Assembly: GCA_964649725.1 (NCBI GenBank)
Contig: CAZYTM010000001.1
Span: 558,001-622,000, forward strand
Direction of reading: 5' to 3'
Length of the DNA stretch: 64,000 nt
From: CAZYTM01 sp964649725
GTDB taxonomy: Bacteria > Desulfobacterota > Desulfuromonadia > Geobacterales > Geobacteraceae
The notes below the pieces were generated by a model that had not been told where the DNA came from, searched no databases, and saw nothing but the letters and a program-made list of their open reading frames with translations. Both the position numbers and the translations under genes were made by a program. How positions within the stretch are numbered: the stretch's first letter is position 1; the number at the start of each line of letters is the position of its first letter. Positions 55,381-62,889 of this stretch are shown one piece after another.

Positions 55381-56613
55381 ATGGCAAAGATCAATGACAA
55401 CTACCTGAAATTGAAAGCAGGCTACCTCTTTCCCGAGATCGGCCGCCGGGTGCGCGCCTTTGCCGCGGCGAACCCCAGCGCCAAGGTAATCCGGCTCGGC
55501 ATCGGCGACGTCACCAGACCGCTCCCCCCTGCAATCCTGAAGGCGTTCCATGCCGCAGTGGACGACCTGGCCACCACCGACCGTTTTGCCGGCTACGGCC
55601 CGGAGCAGGGGTATGACTGGCTGATCGATACCATCATCGAGAGATCCTACAAGCCGCTCGGCGTTTCCCTCAAGACCGAGGAGATGTTCATCTCCGACGG
55701 TTCCAAATGCGACTGCGCCAATATCCTCGACATCTTCTCCCTGGACAATGTAGTGGCGATCGGTGACCCGGTCTATCCGGTCTACAACGACACCAACGTG
55801 ATGATCGGCCGGACTGGCGAGGCCAATGAAAAAGGCTACTACGAGAACATCGTCTATATGCCGTGCAATGAGGCGAACAGCTTCATCCCGGCGTTGCCGA
55901 CCGGCAAGGTGGACATCATCTACCTCTGCTTCCCCAACAACCCGACCGGTGCAGTGGCGACCAAGGGGGAGCTGCAGAAGTGGGTCGACTACGCCATTGC
56001 CAATGAAGCGGTGATCTTCTACGACGCTGCCTACGAAGCTTTTATCACCGAGCCGGGCTTTCCCCACTCCATCTACGAGGTACCAGGGGCAAAGAAATGT
56101 GCCATCGAGTTCCGCTCCTTCTCCAAAACCGCCGGCTTCACCGGAGTCCGTTGCGGCCTGGTGGTAGTTCCGGAAGAGGTCATGGGGACGACCAGTACTG
56201 GAGAGAAGTACAGCTTCAACAAGTTGTGGCTGCGTCGCACCACCACCAAGTTCAACGGCGCCTCCTATCCGGTGCAGAAGGCCGCTGCTGCGGTCTACTC
56301 CGACGAGGGGTGGCAGCAGACCAAAGAGATCATCGATTACTACATGGAGAATGCCCGGATCATCCGCGAAGGGATGAAGGAGGCGGGCTTGACCGTCTAC
56401 GGCGGCGTCAACGCCCCCTATATCTGGCTCAAGACCCCGGGCGGCATGAGCAGCTGGGACTTCTTCGACAAGCTGCTCAATGAATGCAACGTGGTCGGCA
56501 CCCCTGGTTCCGGCTTCGGCCCTTCCGGCGAAGGTTACTTTAGACTCTCGGCCTTCGGCCACCGGGAGAATGTCATCGAGGCGGTGGAGCGAATCAGGAA
56601 GAACCTGAAATAA
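55381..56613 (+). CDS. dapL: LL-diaminopimelate aminotransferase
   Basis: 410 aa, PLP-dependent class I/II enzyme that converts tetrahydrodipicolinate to LL-DAP in one step, replacing the succinylase route. Start at ATG 55381 with GGAGGG upstream and the usual MAKINDNYLKLKAGYLFPEI. The PLP Lys lies in RSFSKTAGFTGVRCG. The C-terminus GSGFGPSGEGYFRLSAFGH is echoed in two repeat copies at 61.4 and 62.5 kb. No lysA is present in the cluster. Confidence 0.97.
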   Translation: MAKINDNYLKLKAGYLFPEIGRRVRAFAAANPSAKVIRLGIGDVTRPLPPAILKAFHAAVDDLATTDRFAGYGPEQGYDWLIDTIIERSYKPLGVSLKTEEMFISDGSKCDCANILDIFSLDNVVAIGDPVYPVYNDTNVMIGRTGEANEKGYYENIVYMPCNEANSFIPALPTGKVDIIYLCFPNNPTGAVATKGELQKWVDYAIANEAVIFYDAAYEAFITEPGFPHSIYEVPGAKKCAIEFRSFSKTAGFTGVRCGLVVVPEEVMGTTSTGEKYSFNKLWLRRTTTKFNGASYPVQKAAAAVYSDEGWQQTKEIIDYYMENARIIREGMKEAGLTVYGGVNAPYIWLKTPGGMSSWDFFDKLLNECNVVGTPGSGFGPSGEGYFRLSAFGHRENVIEAVERIRKNLK

Positions 56614-56644
56614 TTGCAGCGAGACTAAGCGTTTCCTGAATGCT

Positions 56645-56692
56645 GGGGGCAGGTTGCCATAAACAAGAGATGGAGCCTGCCCCCTTGTTTTT
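56645..56692 (+). terminator. Terminator after dapL
   Basis: GGGGGCAGG (56645-56653) pairs with CCTGCCCCC (56676-56684), followed by TTGTTTTT. It closes the dap unit. Confidence 0.85.
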
Positions 56693-56792
56693 CCCCTTTA
56701 ACAACCCCTACCAGGCTATCATGAGAATATTGACTTTGGCAAAAATACCGGTAATCTATTAGCGATTTCAATATCAGCAAAGGGGAGACCAT

Positions 56793-57476
56793 ATGGCGAG
56801 AATATCTGTATTAGTCTTGATGATGGTTATGCTTTCGGCGTCGCTACTAAGCGCGGATGAAGTGGACAACACCTTTGAAAAGGTGAATAAACATCTCTAC
56901 GGTGTCGATGGAGCCGGCAACCAGGGGGTCGAGCAGCCAGCGGCCGAGCCAGAGCCTCCTCCACCACCACCGCCGACTCGCAAAAGGACCCCGTCCCGGC
57001 CATTGCCAGCCGAAGAGGCAGTTGCTGCGCCAATAGAGATGGCTGCCGGTGATGATGACCACTATATCCAGGGGGATGACTATTTCATCGCTGATCAGCC
57101 TCTTGGTGACAATAGCTGGATCTATGTCCGGCTGGCAAAGTTGACCACCCCACCTTCCGGCCAGACCAAAGGGGATGCCAAATTCATGCAGGTGACTGAC
57201 GGCAAAGAGGTCTGGACAAAATATTTCTGGAAGACCCGCAAGGCATCGAATGCCGACCTGAAGCTCGGGACCATGGTGATCATGTGTGAGATCGGCGGGG
57301 ATGACAGCACTTACCGTGCTCCCAACAGCAAGGAAGAGGGGCGCTCCAGCAACTGGTTCATGGCAAAGATCACCGATATGTCTGACACCTATCGTGGTTA
57401 TGTGACGGTATCCGGGCCGTACAAGGCAAGTCTCAACAATTTGAGGATACTGTTGCCAGGCGGCAGTTATCGCTGA
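56793..57476 (+). CDS. Secreted protein of unknown function
   Basis: 227 aa with a signal peptide (about residues 1-21, cleavage near LLSADEV), a Pro-rich linker (EPEPPPPPPPTRKR, about 52-66) and a C-terminal domain (about 100-227) with WIYVRLAKLTTPP and MVIMCEIGGDD. AAGGGGAG precedes the ATG. I do not recognise the family. It is separately terminated at both ends, so it is a single-gene unit, probably periplasmic. Confidence 0.8.
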   Translation: MARISVLVLMMVMLSASLLSADEVDNTFEKVNKHLYGVDGAGNQGVEQPAAEPEPPPPPPPTRKRTPSRPLPAEEAVAAPIEMAAGDDDHYIQGDDYFIADQPLGDNSWIYVRLAKLTTPPSGQTKGDAKFMQVTDGKEVWTKYFWKTRKASNADLKLGTMVIMCEIGGDDSTYRAPNSKEEGRSSNWFMAKITDMSDTYRGYVTVSGPYKASLNNLRILLPGGSYR

Positions 57477-57505
57477 GCTTCGTTTCCTATGGTTGCGACA
57501 ACAGG

Positions 57506-57536
57506 GGGGAGAGGCAGTTAGAGCCTCTCCCCTTTT
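57506..57536 (+). terminator. Terminator between the secreted protein and GNAT genes
   Basis: GGGGAGAGGC and GCCTCTCCCC form a strong stem with a 7-base loop followed by TTTT. Confidence 0.85.
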
Positions 57537-57554
57537 CACTGGGATGGAATCAAT

Positions 57555-58079
57555 ATGAAAATACAGCAAGTGACCAGCGAAACCCGCCCCAAGGTCTACG
57601 CCCTTCTGCAGCGCGCCTTTCCCAACAGCGTCTACGAAGCCGAACTGGTGCGGAAGCTCCACGAGCAGGGGCGGTTCATCCACGAATGGGTCTGTATCCA
57701 TACCAACAAGGTGATAGCCTATATCGCCTTTACCAATGCCTATCAGGGGAAGGATATCTGCGGCCTGCATCTGGCGCCGATGGCTGTGGCCCCTGATTTT
57801 CAGAAGCAGGGGGTGGGTGGCGAGCTGCTCAGGTTCGCCCTGCGCCAGGAGGCGATCAAGAGCCAGACCTTGTTTGTCCTGGGGGAGCCGGGATATTACC
57901 GGCGGTTCGGTTTCGAACCATGCCGGCTGCCGATCTGTCCCTACGATAAGAACAATACCCATTTCCTCAGTATGCGCAACACCATTACCACCAGCTTCCT
58001 GGTCGGCTATGAGCCGGAGTTCGAGACTGCAGCGGTGAAGTCGACTGCGCCAAAGACTGGGAAGAGGCGAACAAAATAA
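57555..58079 (+). CDS. GNAT family N-acetyltransferase
   Basis: 174 aa. The acetyl-CoA site is in LAPMAVAPDFQKQGVGGELL (Q/RxxGxG), followed by LGEPGYYRRFGFEPCR, a pattern seen in the predicted N-acetyltransferase group COG3153. The acceptor is unknown. The C-terminal tail is basic. Confidence 0.88.
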   Translation: MKIQQVTSETRPKVYALLQRAFPNSVYEAELVRKLHEQGRFIHEWVCIHTNKVIAYIAFTNAYQGKDICGLHLAPMAVAPDFQKQGVGGELLRFALRQEAIKSQTLFVLGEPGYYRRFGFEPCRLPICPYDKNNTHFLSMRNTITTSFLVGYEPEFETAAVKSTAPKTGKRRTK

Positions 58080-58089
58080 GCAAAAACCA

Positions 58090-58240
58090 TGGTCCACGAA
58101 ATTCACTAAATTCACGAAAAGTGAATGACATGTTACGGCTTAAGGCTCGGACTACTCGTCTATTTCTGGAGCTGGCAGGAAGCAACAGTTGAAAGCTGTA
58201 CTTTGGTTTCGTCACTCTATTTCGTGTTTTCAGTGGACCA
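58090..58240. repeat. Inverted-repeat region between GNAT and transglutaminase genes
   Basis: TGGTCCAC at 58090-58097 and GTGGACCA at 58233-58240 are complementary. Nearby CACGAAA (left) and TTTCGTG (right) extend the inverted similarity. No gene lies between. It could be a 150-bp miniature element; evidence is limited to the ends. Confidence 0.4.
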
Positions 58241-58332
58241 CTAGCCCGATTTTGAGCAAAATCATCATACTTCATCCGTCACAATTCATACTTGCCATTA
58301 TTGTTATTATTAGATGATCGGAAATATTTATA

Positions 58333-60561
58333 ATGTTCCTCTATCCACTTCCGACAGGTGTCATTGCGGCACTCTCATTTCCCCCCTTGATATTTGGACT
58401 ATATATAGGAAAATATATTGCAACCCCAGGGAGGGGTATGGGAGGGCCAGTGCAGCGCATTCTGATCCCGCTTATCCTAATGTTTTATCTGGCACTCCCT
58501 TCCGGGCTCAGTGCTGCTACCGTCGACCCTATGGCCGCTGACGCGGCCAGTGCTGTCTACCGCACCGGCGTTATCGATCCCCGCAGCGCCTCACTCCACC
58601 CATCTCTGACCGCACGGCTGAAAAAGTGCGAAGAGGCTGACCTCACACTTCTGGCCAGCTACCTTGCCGAGGGTGCAGCCAATGATTATCAGAAGGTCAA
58701 ACGGATTCACGACTGGATGACAGATTCTATTGCTTACGACACCGACAGCTTTTTCGGGCTTGACGATGACGGGAGCAAAAAACCGGCAGGAGTGGTGCGG
58801 TTGGGGCGGACCACCTGCGGCGGCTTCGCGGCACTGTTCCTTGACCTCTGCCGGCGAGTCGGACTTGAGGCGCGGGTAATCAAGGGGATATCCCGTAACT
58901 ACATTCGTACCGACGGCTCCTCTGCCGGTCATGCCTGGAACGCTGTAAAGATCGAAGGCCGTTGGTACCTGGTCGATGTCACGGCTGATAACCGTTTCAG
59001 CTACTATCGGGACACCTTTGGCCAGAAGCGACCCTATAACGACACATACCTCTTTATCCACCCCCGGGCCAAGATCATCGACAACCTCCCCGAGCGTGCC
59101 GAAGACCAGTTTCTCGATCGCGCCGTCAGCCGGGAGGAGTTTCTGGCGGCGCCGAAGCTGCAATTCGGCGTGCTGCGCTATCAGGCCGAGTTCATCACCG
59201 ACCTCCCTGCCCTCATCAAAAAGGTGGCTGAGCCCCGTCCCGGCAACAGGCTGCGCTATATCCACGACCAGGTCTCAGTGCCAGGCATCTTGCGCCTGGA
59301 ATTGCGCGTGCCGGCCAATGTCGTGATCAGCTGTACTCTCAAGGAGCGCGACAGGAAGTACGATGACGAGCTTGGTGGTGAGGCGGCGGGTAAGCCCAAG
59401 AGCTATCCGGCCCACGCCTTTTCGTATGCCGAAGCCGACCGGCGGGTCTGCCTGTTCAGTACGCCTGGTGCAGGAGTCTACGATGCCTTCATATCTGCCA
59501 GAGAAGATGGAGCAGAGAGCAGCCGCAGCATCTACAGTTTCCGGATTCGCGGAGAAGGGGGTGGAGAAGTGCTTCCGCCGGCCGGCAAATGGTACAACCG
59601 TAGACCGGATGCGGAAGTCCTGGCAGGATTGGCGACCGGTACCAAGGTAGAGATGACAGAAGGTTTCGCCAGGATCGGTGTCAAGCGGCCACCGGGGGTG
59701 AACCTGAATGTTCAGCTGCGAACAATCGACAACGTCTACATAAAGGGGGCGGTACAGGCGGACCTGCAGGAGGAACGCAGCTACTTTCACGTAGCATTCC
59801 CCGCTGCCGGGGAGTACCGCTTGCGGCTTGTTGCCAGCGATCCCCAGTCGGCTGGGAAGACGATCATCCTGTCGGAAGCGCGGCTATCAACCGCTGCTGC
59901 CGGCGAACTCCCTCCGCCGAAAACCCTTGTCAGGCTGCAGGCTTTGGCGGCAAACGGTATCCGCATCATCAGCGAAGATGTCAGCAAAGGTTGCAATAGC
60001 GGGCTCTGTACTCTGATCGCCACTGCACCGGAAGGGGTCGAACTGACCGGAATCCTCAAGGACCCTGCTGGCAAGAGCTCCTCTGCCAACGTCGCCTCCG
60101 GCAGAGTCGGCAACGAGTGGCGGTTTTACTACCGAATGGCTGAACCTTCCGGTCGCTGGCTGGCAGGGATAGGGGTACGGGACGCAGCCGGGAAGTTTCA
60201 GTCTGCGGTGCGATTCCGCTTGCCACTTGTGGCAGCAACGGAAAAGCCGCTCCTGCCGGCGCACACCCTGTTGCTGAACGGTGCCTTCTTCCGCAGTGGC
60301 GGGGTGCTGGTGTCAGAGGAGCTGGCTCCCCGCGATGGGGCCCCGCGGATCACTCTCCGTCTTCCGGACGGTTACAAGGTGCGGTGTCGGCTGACCGACA
60401 GGGGGGGAAAGAGTATCGACAAAGCCGTTAAAATCGTCAACACTGACAGTATCTGGAGTGTCACCCTGTCTCCGCCTGAAGCGGCCGGTGTTACGGGGAG
60501 GCTTATCCTGCTTGATCCTGCAGGTAAAGGTGAAACTGCCGGGGTGTTTCGGCTGGAATGA
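58333..60561 (+). CDS. Secreted transglutaminase-like protein
   Basis: 742 aa as the longest frame. A better start may be ATG 58438, giving MGGPVQRILIPLILMFYLAL with a signal peptide ending near LSA; GGGAGGGG lies unusually close upstream. The transglutaminase-like core has a complete Cys-His-Asp set: TTCGGFAALFLDLCRR, GHAWNAVKIEG and WYLVDVTAD. The KRIHDWMTDSIAYDTDSFFG segment resembles the kyphoscoliosis-peptidase (KY) type. About 450 residues of beta-rich repeats follow without a known motif. Unlike the domain in the RHS protein, this one should be catalytically competent. Substrate unknown. Confidence 0.82.
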   Translation: MFLYPLPTGVIAALSFPPLIFGLYIGKYIATPGRGMGGPVQRILIPLILMFYLALPSGLSAATVDPMAADAASAVYRTGVIDPRSASLHPSLTARLKKCEEADLTLLASYLAEGAANDYQKVKRIHDWMTDSIAYDTDSFFGLDDDGSKKPAGVVRLGRTTCGGFAALFLDLCRRVGLEARVIKGISRNYIRTDGSSAGHAWNAVKIEGRWYLVDVTADNRFSYYRDTFGQKRPYNDTYLFIHPRAKIIDNLPERAEDQFLDRAVSREEFLAAPKLQFGVLRYQAEFITDLPALIKKVAEPRPGNRLRYIHDQVSVPGILRLELRVPANVVISCTLKERDRKYDDELGGEAAGKPKSYPAHAFSYAEADRRVCLFSTPGAGVYDAFISAREDGAESSRSIYSFRIRGEGGGEVLPPAGKWYNRRPDAEVLAGLATGTKVEMTEGFARIGVKRPPGVNLNVQLRTIDNVYIKGAVQADLQEERSYFHVAFPAAGEYRLRLVASDPQSAGKTIILSEARLSTAAAGELPPPKTLVRLQALAANGIRIISEDVSKGCNSGLCTLIATAPEGVELTGILKDPAGKSSSANVASGRVGNEWRFYYRMAEPSGRWLAGIGVRDAAGKFQSAVRFRLPLVAATEKPLLPAHTLLLNGAFFRSGGVLVSEELAPRDGAPRITLRLPDGYKVRCRLTDRGGKSIDKAVKIVNTDSIWSVTLSPPEAAGVTGRLILLDPAGKGETAGVFRLE

Positions 60562-60689
60562 TGGTTTAGCAGCAGTTAAGAAAAAAATGACTGGTTAATC
60601 GGTAGCTTTTTCCTTTTGACTGGTTATTGATGGGGCAATTTCAGTAGTCCCAGGGAGGGGAGATGGAACGACATATTGCCGGTTTTGAA

Positions 60690-60729
60690 AGCCGTTTGAT
60701 CAGCGTTGGTGCTGATGGGCGGCTTTTTT
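60690..60729 (+). terminator. Terminator after the transglutaminase-like gene
   Basis: AGCCG...GATCAGC pairs with GCTGATG..CGGCT and is followed by TTTTTT. A 29-codon frame with a strong ribosome site (ATG 60663) runs through this hairpin; I treat it as accidental. Confidence 0.75.
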
Positions 60730-60754
60730 GTTTGTCAGCGCGAAATTTATGAAC

Positions 60755-60785
60755 TTGTCCAAAGATAACAAATATGTTATATAAT
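60755..60785 (+). promoter_or_regulatory. Toxin-antitoxin promoter with operator palindrome
   Basis: TTGTCC at 60755-60760 and TATAAT at 60780-60785 (19-base spacer) form a promoter-like pair. ATAAC-AAATAT-GTTAT (60765-60780) is an inverted repeat overlapping it, placed as expected for an operator bound by the HigA-type antitoxin. Confidence 0.5.
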
Positions 60786-61115
60786 AACTTGCCTTGGACG
60801 ATAGAGTATTACAGCGAAGATGTCAGGCTTGAGATCGAGGCGATGCCGGTAGGGATTCGGGCCGCCTATGTTCGCCTTACCGAGATGCTGGAAGAGTTTG
60901 GGCTTGATCTGCGAATGCCGCATTCAAGAGCAATGGGAGATGGATTGTTCGAGTTGCGGCCGCGGGGGAGAGAAGGGAGCGCGCGAGTTTTCTACTGCAC
61001 CATGGTAGGGCGGAGGATTATCGTGCTCCACTCCTTTATCAAGAAGAGTCAGGAGACACCCAAACGAGAGCTGGATCTGGCACGGAAGCGACACAAAGAG
61101 GTGCGTGGGAAATGA
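60774..61115 (+). CDS. higB: HigB-type toxin (phage-derived Gp49-like)
   Basis: 113 aa from ATG 60774; TTG 60789 gives the more usual N-terminus LPWTIEYYSEDVRLEI and avoids overlapping the -10 box. Motifs LRMPHSRAMGDGLFELRPRG, ARVFYCTMVGRRIIVLH and FIKKSQETPKRELDLARKR are typical of RelE/HigB mRNA interferases of the Gp49 group. The gene overlaps the HTH gene by 4 bases, toxin first, as in higBA. Confidence 0.9.
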   Translation: MLYNNLPWTIEYYSEDVRLEIEAMPVGIRAAYVRLTEMLEEFGLDLRMPHSRAMGDGLFELRPRGREGSARVFYCTMVGRRIIVLHSFIKKSQETPKRELDLARKRHKEVRGK

Positions 61116-61426
61116 GAAAATCACCAAGCAAAACCCATAGGCAGATGGTAGACGAGTGGAAAAAAGAGCCGGGATTTGTAGCTGCCTATGAAGAGCTGGA
61201 AACCGAATTCACCCTGTTGCGGGAGCTGTTGCAGGCACGCCAGCGGGCGGGATTGACGCAGGCAGAGGTGGCGGAAAAGATGGGGACCAAGGCGCCAGCC
61301 GTAACCCGCCTGGAGACGGCCCTTTCAGATAACCGCCATTCGCCGAGTATTGCCACGCTGAAGAGGTATGCCCAGGCTGTGGGGTGCAAGCTGGAGGTTC
61401 ACCTTGTACCGGCAAAGGTTTCGTGA
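61112..61426 (+). CDS. higA: HigA-type XRE antitoxin
   Basis: 104 aa with a helix-turn-helix (QRAGLTQAEVAEKMGTKAPA then VTRLETALSDN). It should neutralise the upstream toxin and repress the shared promoter. The ATGA overlap with the toxin stop indicates coupled translation. Confidence 0.9.
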   Translation: MRKSPSKTHRQMVDEWKKEPGFVAAYEELETEFTLLRELLQARQRAGLTQAEVAEKMGTKAPAVTRLETALSDNRHSPSIATLKRYAQAVGCKLEVHLVPAKVS

Positions 61427-61519
61427 TAACGATAGCTTTATTGACTTTTTGGGTGTTTTTTAATACTGTTGCGGTGGGCGCAAATATGAAATCTTCTCTC
61501 TTCCAGATTCGCAGTATCG

Positions 61520-61637
61520 CATGCAAAGCAGTCGTCACCTACGGCTTCGGCCCCAGCGGCGAAGGGTTCTTCCGGCTGTCGACGTTTGGGCATCGCGAGA
61601 ATGTGATTGAGGCGTGGAGAGGATAAAGAGGAATTTG
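61520..61637 (+). pseudogene. dapL 3'-end fragment 1
   Basis: Only the last ~35 codons of a dapL-like gene. It differs from the intact dapL at many positions and is closer to the second fragment, so it is not a recent copy of the local gene. The reading frame is broken near 61611. Confidence 0.75.
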
Positions 61638-61642
61638 ATGAG

Positions 61643-61665
61643 GGCGGCCGATTAGGCCGCCTTTT
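61643..61665 (+). terminator. Terminator in repeat copy 1
   Basis: GGCGGCC and GGCCGCC with a 5-base loop, followed by TTTT. Confidence 0.8.
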
Positions 61666-61697
61666 GCTTATGTCGTGATTGAGGCAAAGGTGACAAG

Positions 61698-62456
61698 TTG
61701 AGTACACAAACTTCGATAGAATGGACTGAGCAGACCTGGAACCCTGCAGTGGGATGCAGCAAGGTATCACCAGGTTGTGCCAATTGCTACGCAGAGGCTA
61801 TGGCCAAGCGACTGCAGGCAATGCGAGTGAATGGCTACGAAAACGGGTTTGCTTTGTCTCTGCTGCCTAAGCGGCTGGAAGAGCCTTTGAAGCGGACGAA
61901 GCCTACTATCTACTTCGTCAACTCCATGAGCGATCTGTTCCATGAAGAGATTCCCGACGACTATATCCTGCAAGTATTCGACGTGATCCGTAGAGCGCCA
62001 CAGCATACTTTCCAGGTGCTGACCAAACGAGCCGAGCGTATGGCAGCATTTTTCAAGAATTATTCGCCACCGAAAAATGCCTGGCTGGGGGTGACCGTGG
62101 AGGATCAAAAGCACGGCGTGCCCCGTCTGGACTGGCTGCGGAAGGTGCCGGCATACATCCGATTCGCTTCAGTAGAGCCGCTGTTGGAAGACTTGGGCAA
62201 GCTGAACCTGAACGGCATTCACTGGGTTATTGTCGGCGGAGAATCAGGGCCAAAGGCCCGGCCGATGCAGCAGGAGTGGGTGCTCAATATCAAGCGCCAA
62301 TGCGACGAGCAGCGTTCTGCCTTCTTCTTCAAGCAGTGGGGCGGCTGGGGAGTGGATGGCAAGAAGCGGGCGAAGAAGCAGAATGGACGGTTGTTGCAGG
62401 GGAGGACGTGGGATGCGGTGCCGATAGCAGCTACCACCCGCTGTGTGAATGTGTAG
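61698..62456 (+). CDS. DUF5131 / phage Gp37-Gp68 family protein
   Basis: 252 aa. The Cys motif CSKVSPGCANCYAE near residue 20 defines the family, a radical-SAM-like fold common in phages and islands. FVNSMSDLFHEEIPDDYI, TKRAERM, WLGVTVEDQ and IVGGESGPKARPMQQEWV are all typical. The start is TTG 61698 with AAGGTG 5 nt upstream. It lies between two 235-bp direct repeats. In other genomes it often sits with a three-Cys-motif partner (TcmP); none is seen here. Biochemical function unknown. Confidence 0.9.
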   Translation: MSTQTSIEWTEQTWNPAVGCSKVSPGCANCYAEAMAKRLQAMRVNGYENGFALSLLPKRLEEPLKRTKPTIYFVNSMSDLFHEEIPDDYILQVFDVIRRAPQHTFQVLTKRAERMAAFFKNYSPPKNAWLGVTVEDQKHGVPRLDWLRKVPAYIRFASVEPLLEDLGKLNLNGIHWVIVGGESGPKARPMQQEWVLNIKRQCDEQRSAFFFKQWGGWGVDGKKRAKKQNGRLLQGRTWDAVPIAATTRCVNV

Positions 62457-62639
62457 ACGCGACCCTTTAGGTATTCCTGCTAGATTATTGATTTTAGATT
62501 TCATCAGCATCCATCCTATCCAGCTGCGGTTACAATTTAGGTTTTGATAGAGCTTCATTGACTTTTTGAGTGTTTTTTAATACTGTTGCGGTGGGCGCAA
62601 ATATGAAAACTTCTCTCTTCGATATTTACAGTATCGCAT

Positions 62640-62752
62640 GCAAAACTGTCGGCACCCCCGTCTTTGGCGTTAGCTTCTCCAAGCTGTCGACGTTTGGTCA
62701 TCGAGAGAATGTGATTGAGGTAGTGGAGAGGATAAAGAAGAATTTGAAGTGA
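62640..62752 (+). pseudogene. dapL 3'-end fragment 2
   Basis: Reads KLSTFGHRENVIEVVERIKK and ends NLK-stop, as DapL does, but the preceding GFGPSGEG block is replaced by FGVSFS. Fragment only. Confidence 0.75.
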
Positions 62753-62759
62753 TATTGAG

Positions 62760-62780
62760 GCGGCTGTGAGGCCGCTTTTT
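62760..62780 (+). terminator. Terminator in repeat copy 2
   Basis: GCGGC and GCCGC with a 6-base loop, followed by TTTTT. Confidence 0.75.
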
Positions 62781-62889
62781 AATTGTTTCTATGTATAAGA
62801 TTGAAATTATACATATAATTGATATTCCAATTGATTGAGATATAGAGTTTTGCGTGAAGCTACCTTTAATAGGATAAAGGGAATTAGTT

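Larger units (their letters stand above)
61431..61665 (+). repeat. 235-bp direct repeat with a dapL 3'-end fragment, copy 1
   Basis: Begins GATAGCTTTATTGACTTTTT and ends in a terminator (GGCGGCC/GGCCGCC plus TTTT, 61643-61665). In between is a fragment reading GFGPSGEGFFRLSTFGHREN, matching the DapL C-terminus, with a small deletion after VIEA that shifts the frame. A related copy of about equal length lies at 62546-62780. Confidence 0.8.
62546..62780 (+). repeat. 235-bp direct repeat with a dapL 3'-end fragment, copy 2
   Basis: Begins GATAGAGCTTCATTGACTTT and ends with GCGGC/GCCGC and a T5 run. The first ~95 bases are nearly identical to copy 1. It flanks the DUF5131 gene on the right. Confidence 0.8.

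Noticed and set aside
60663..60752. 29-codon frame with strong ribosome site upstream of the toxin gene
   Set aside because: It reads through a clear terminator hairpin and T-run; coding is unlikely, although the ribosome site is good.
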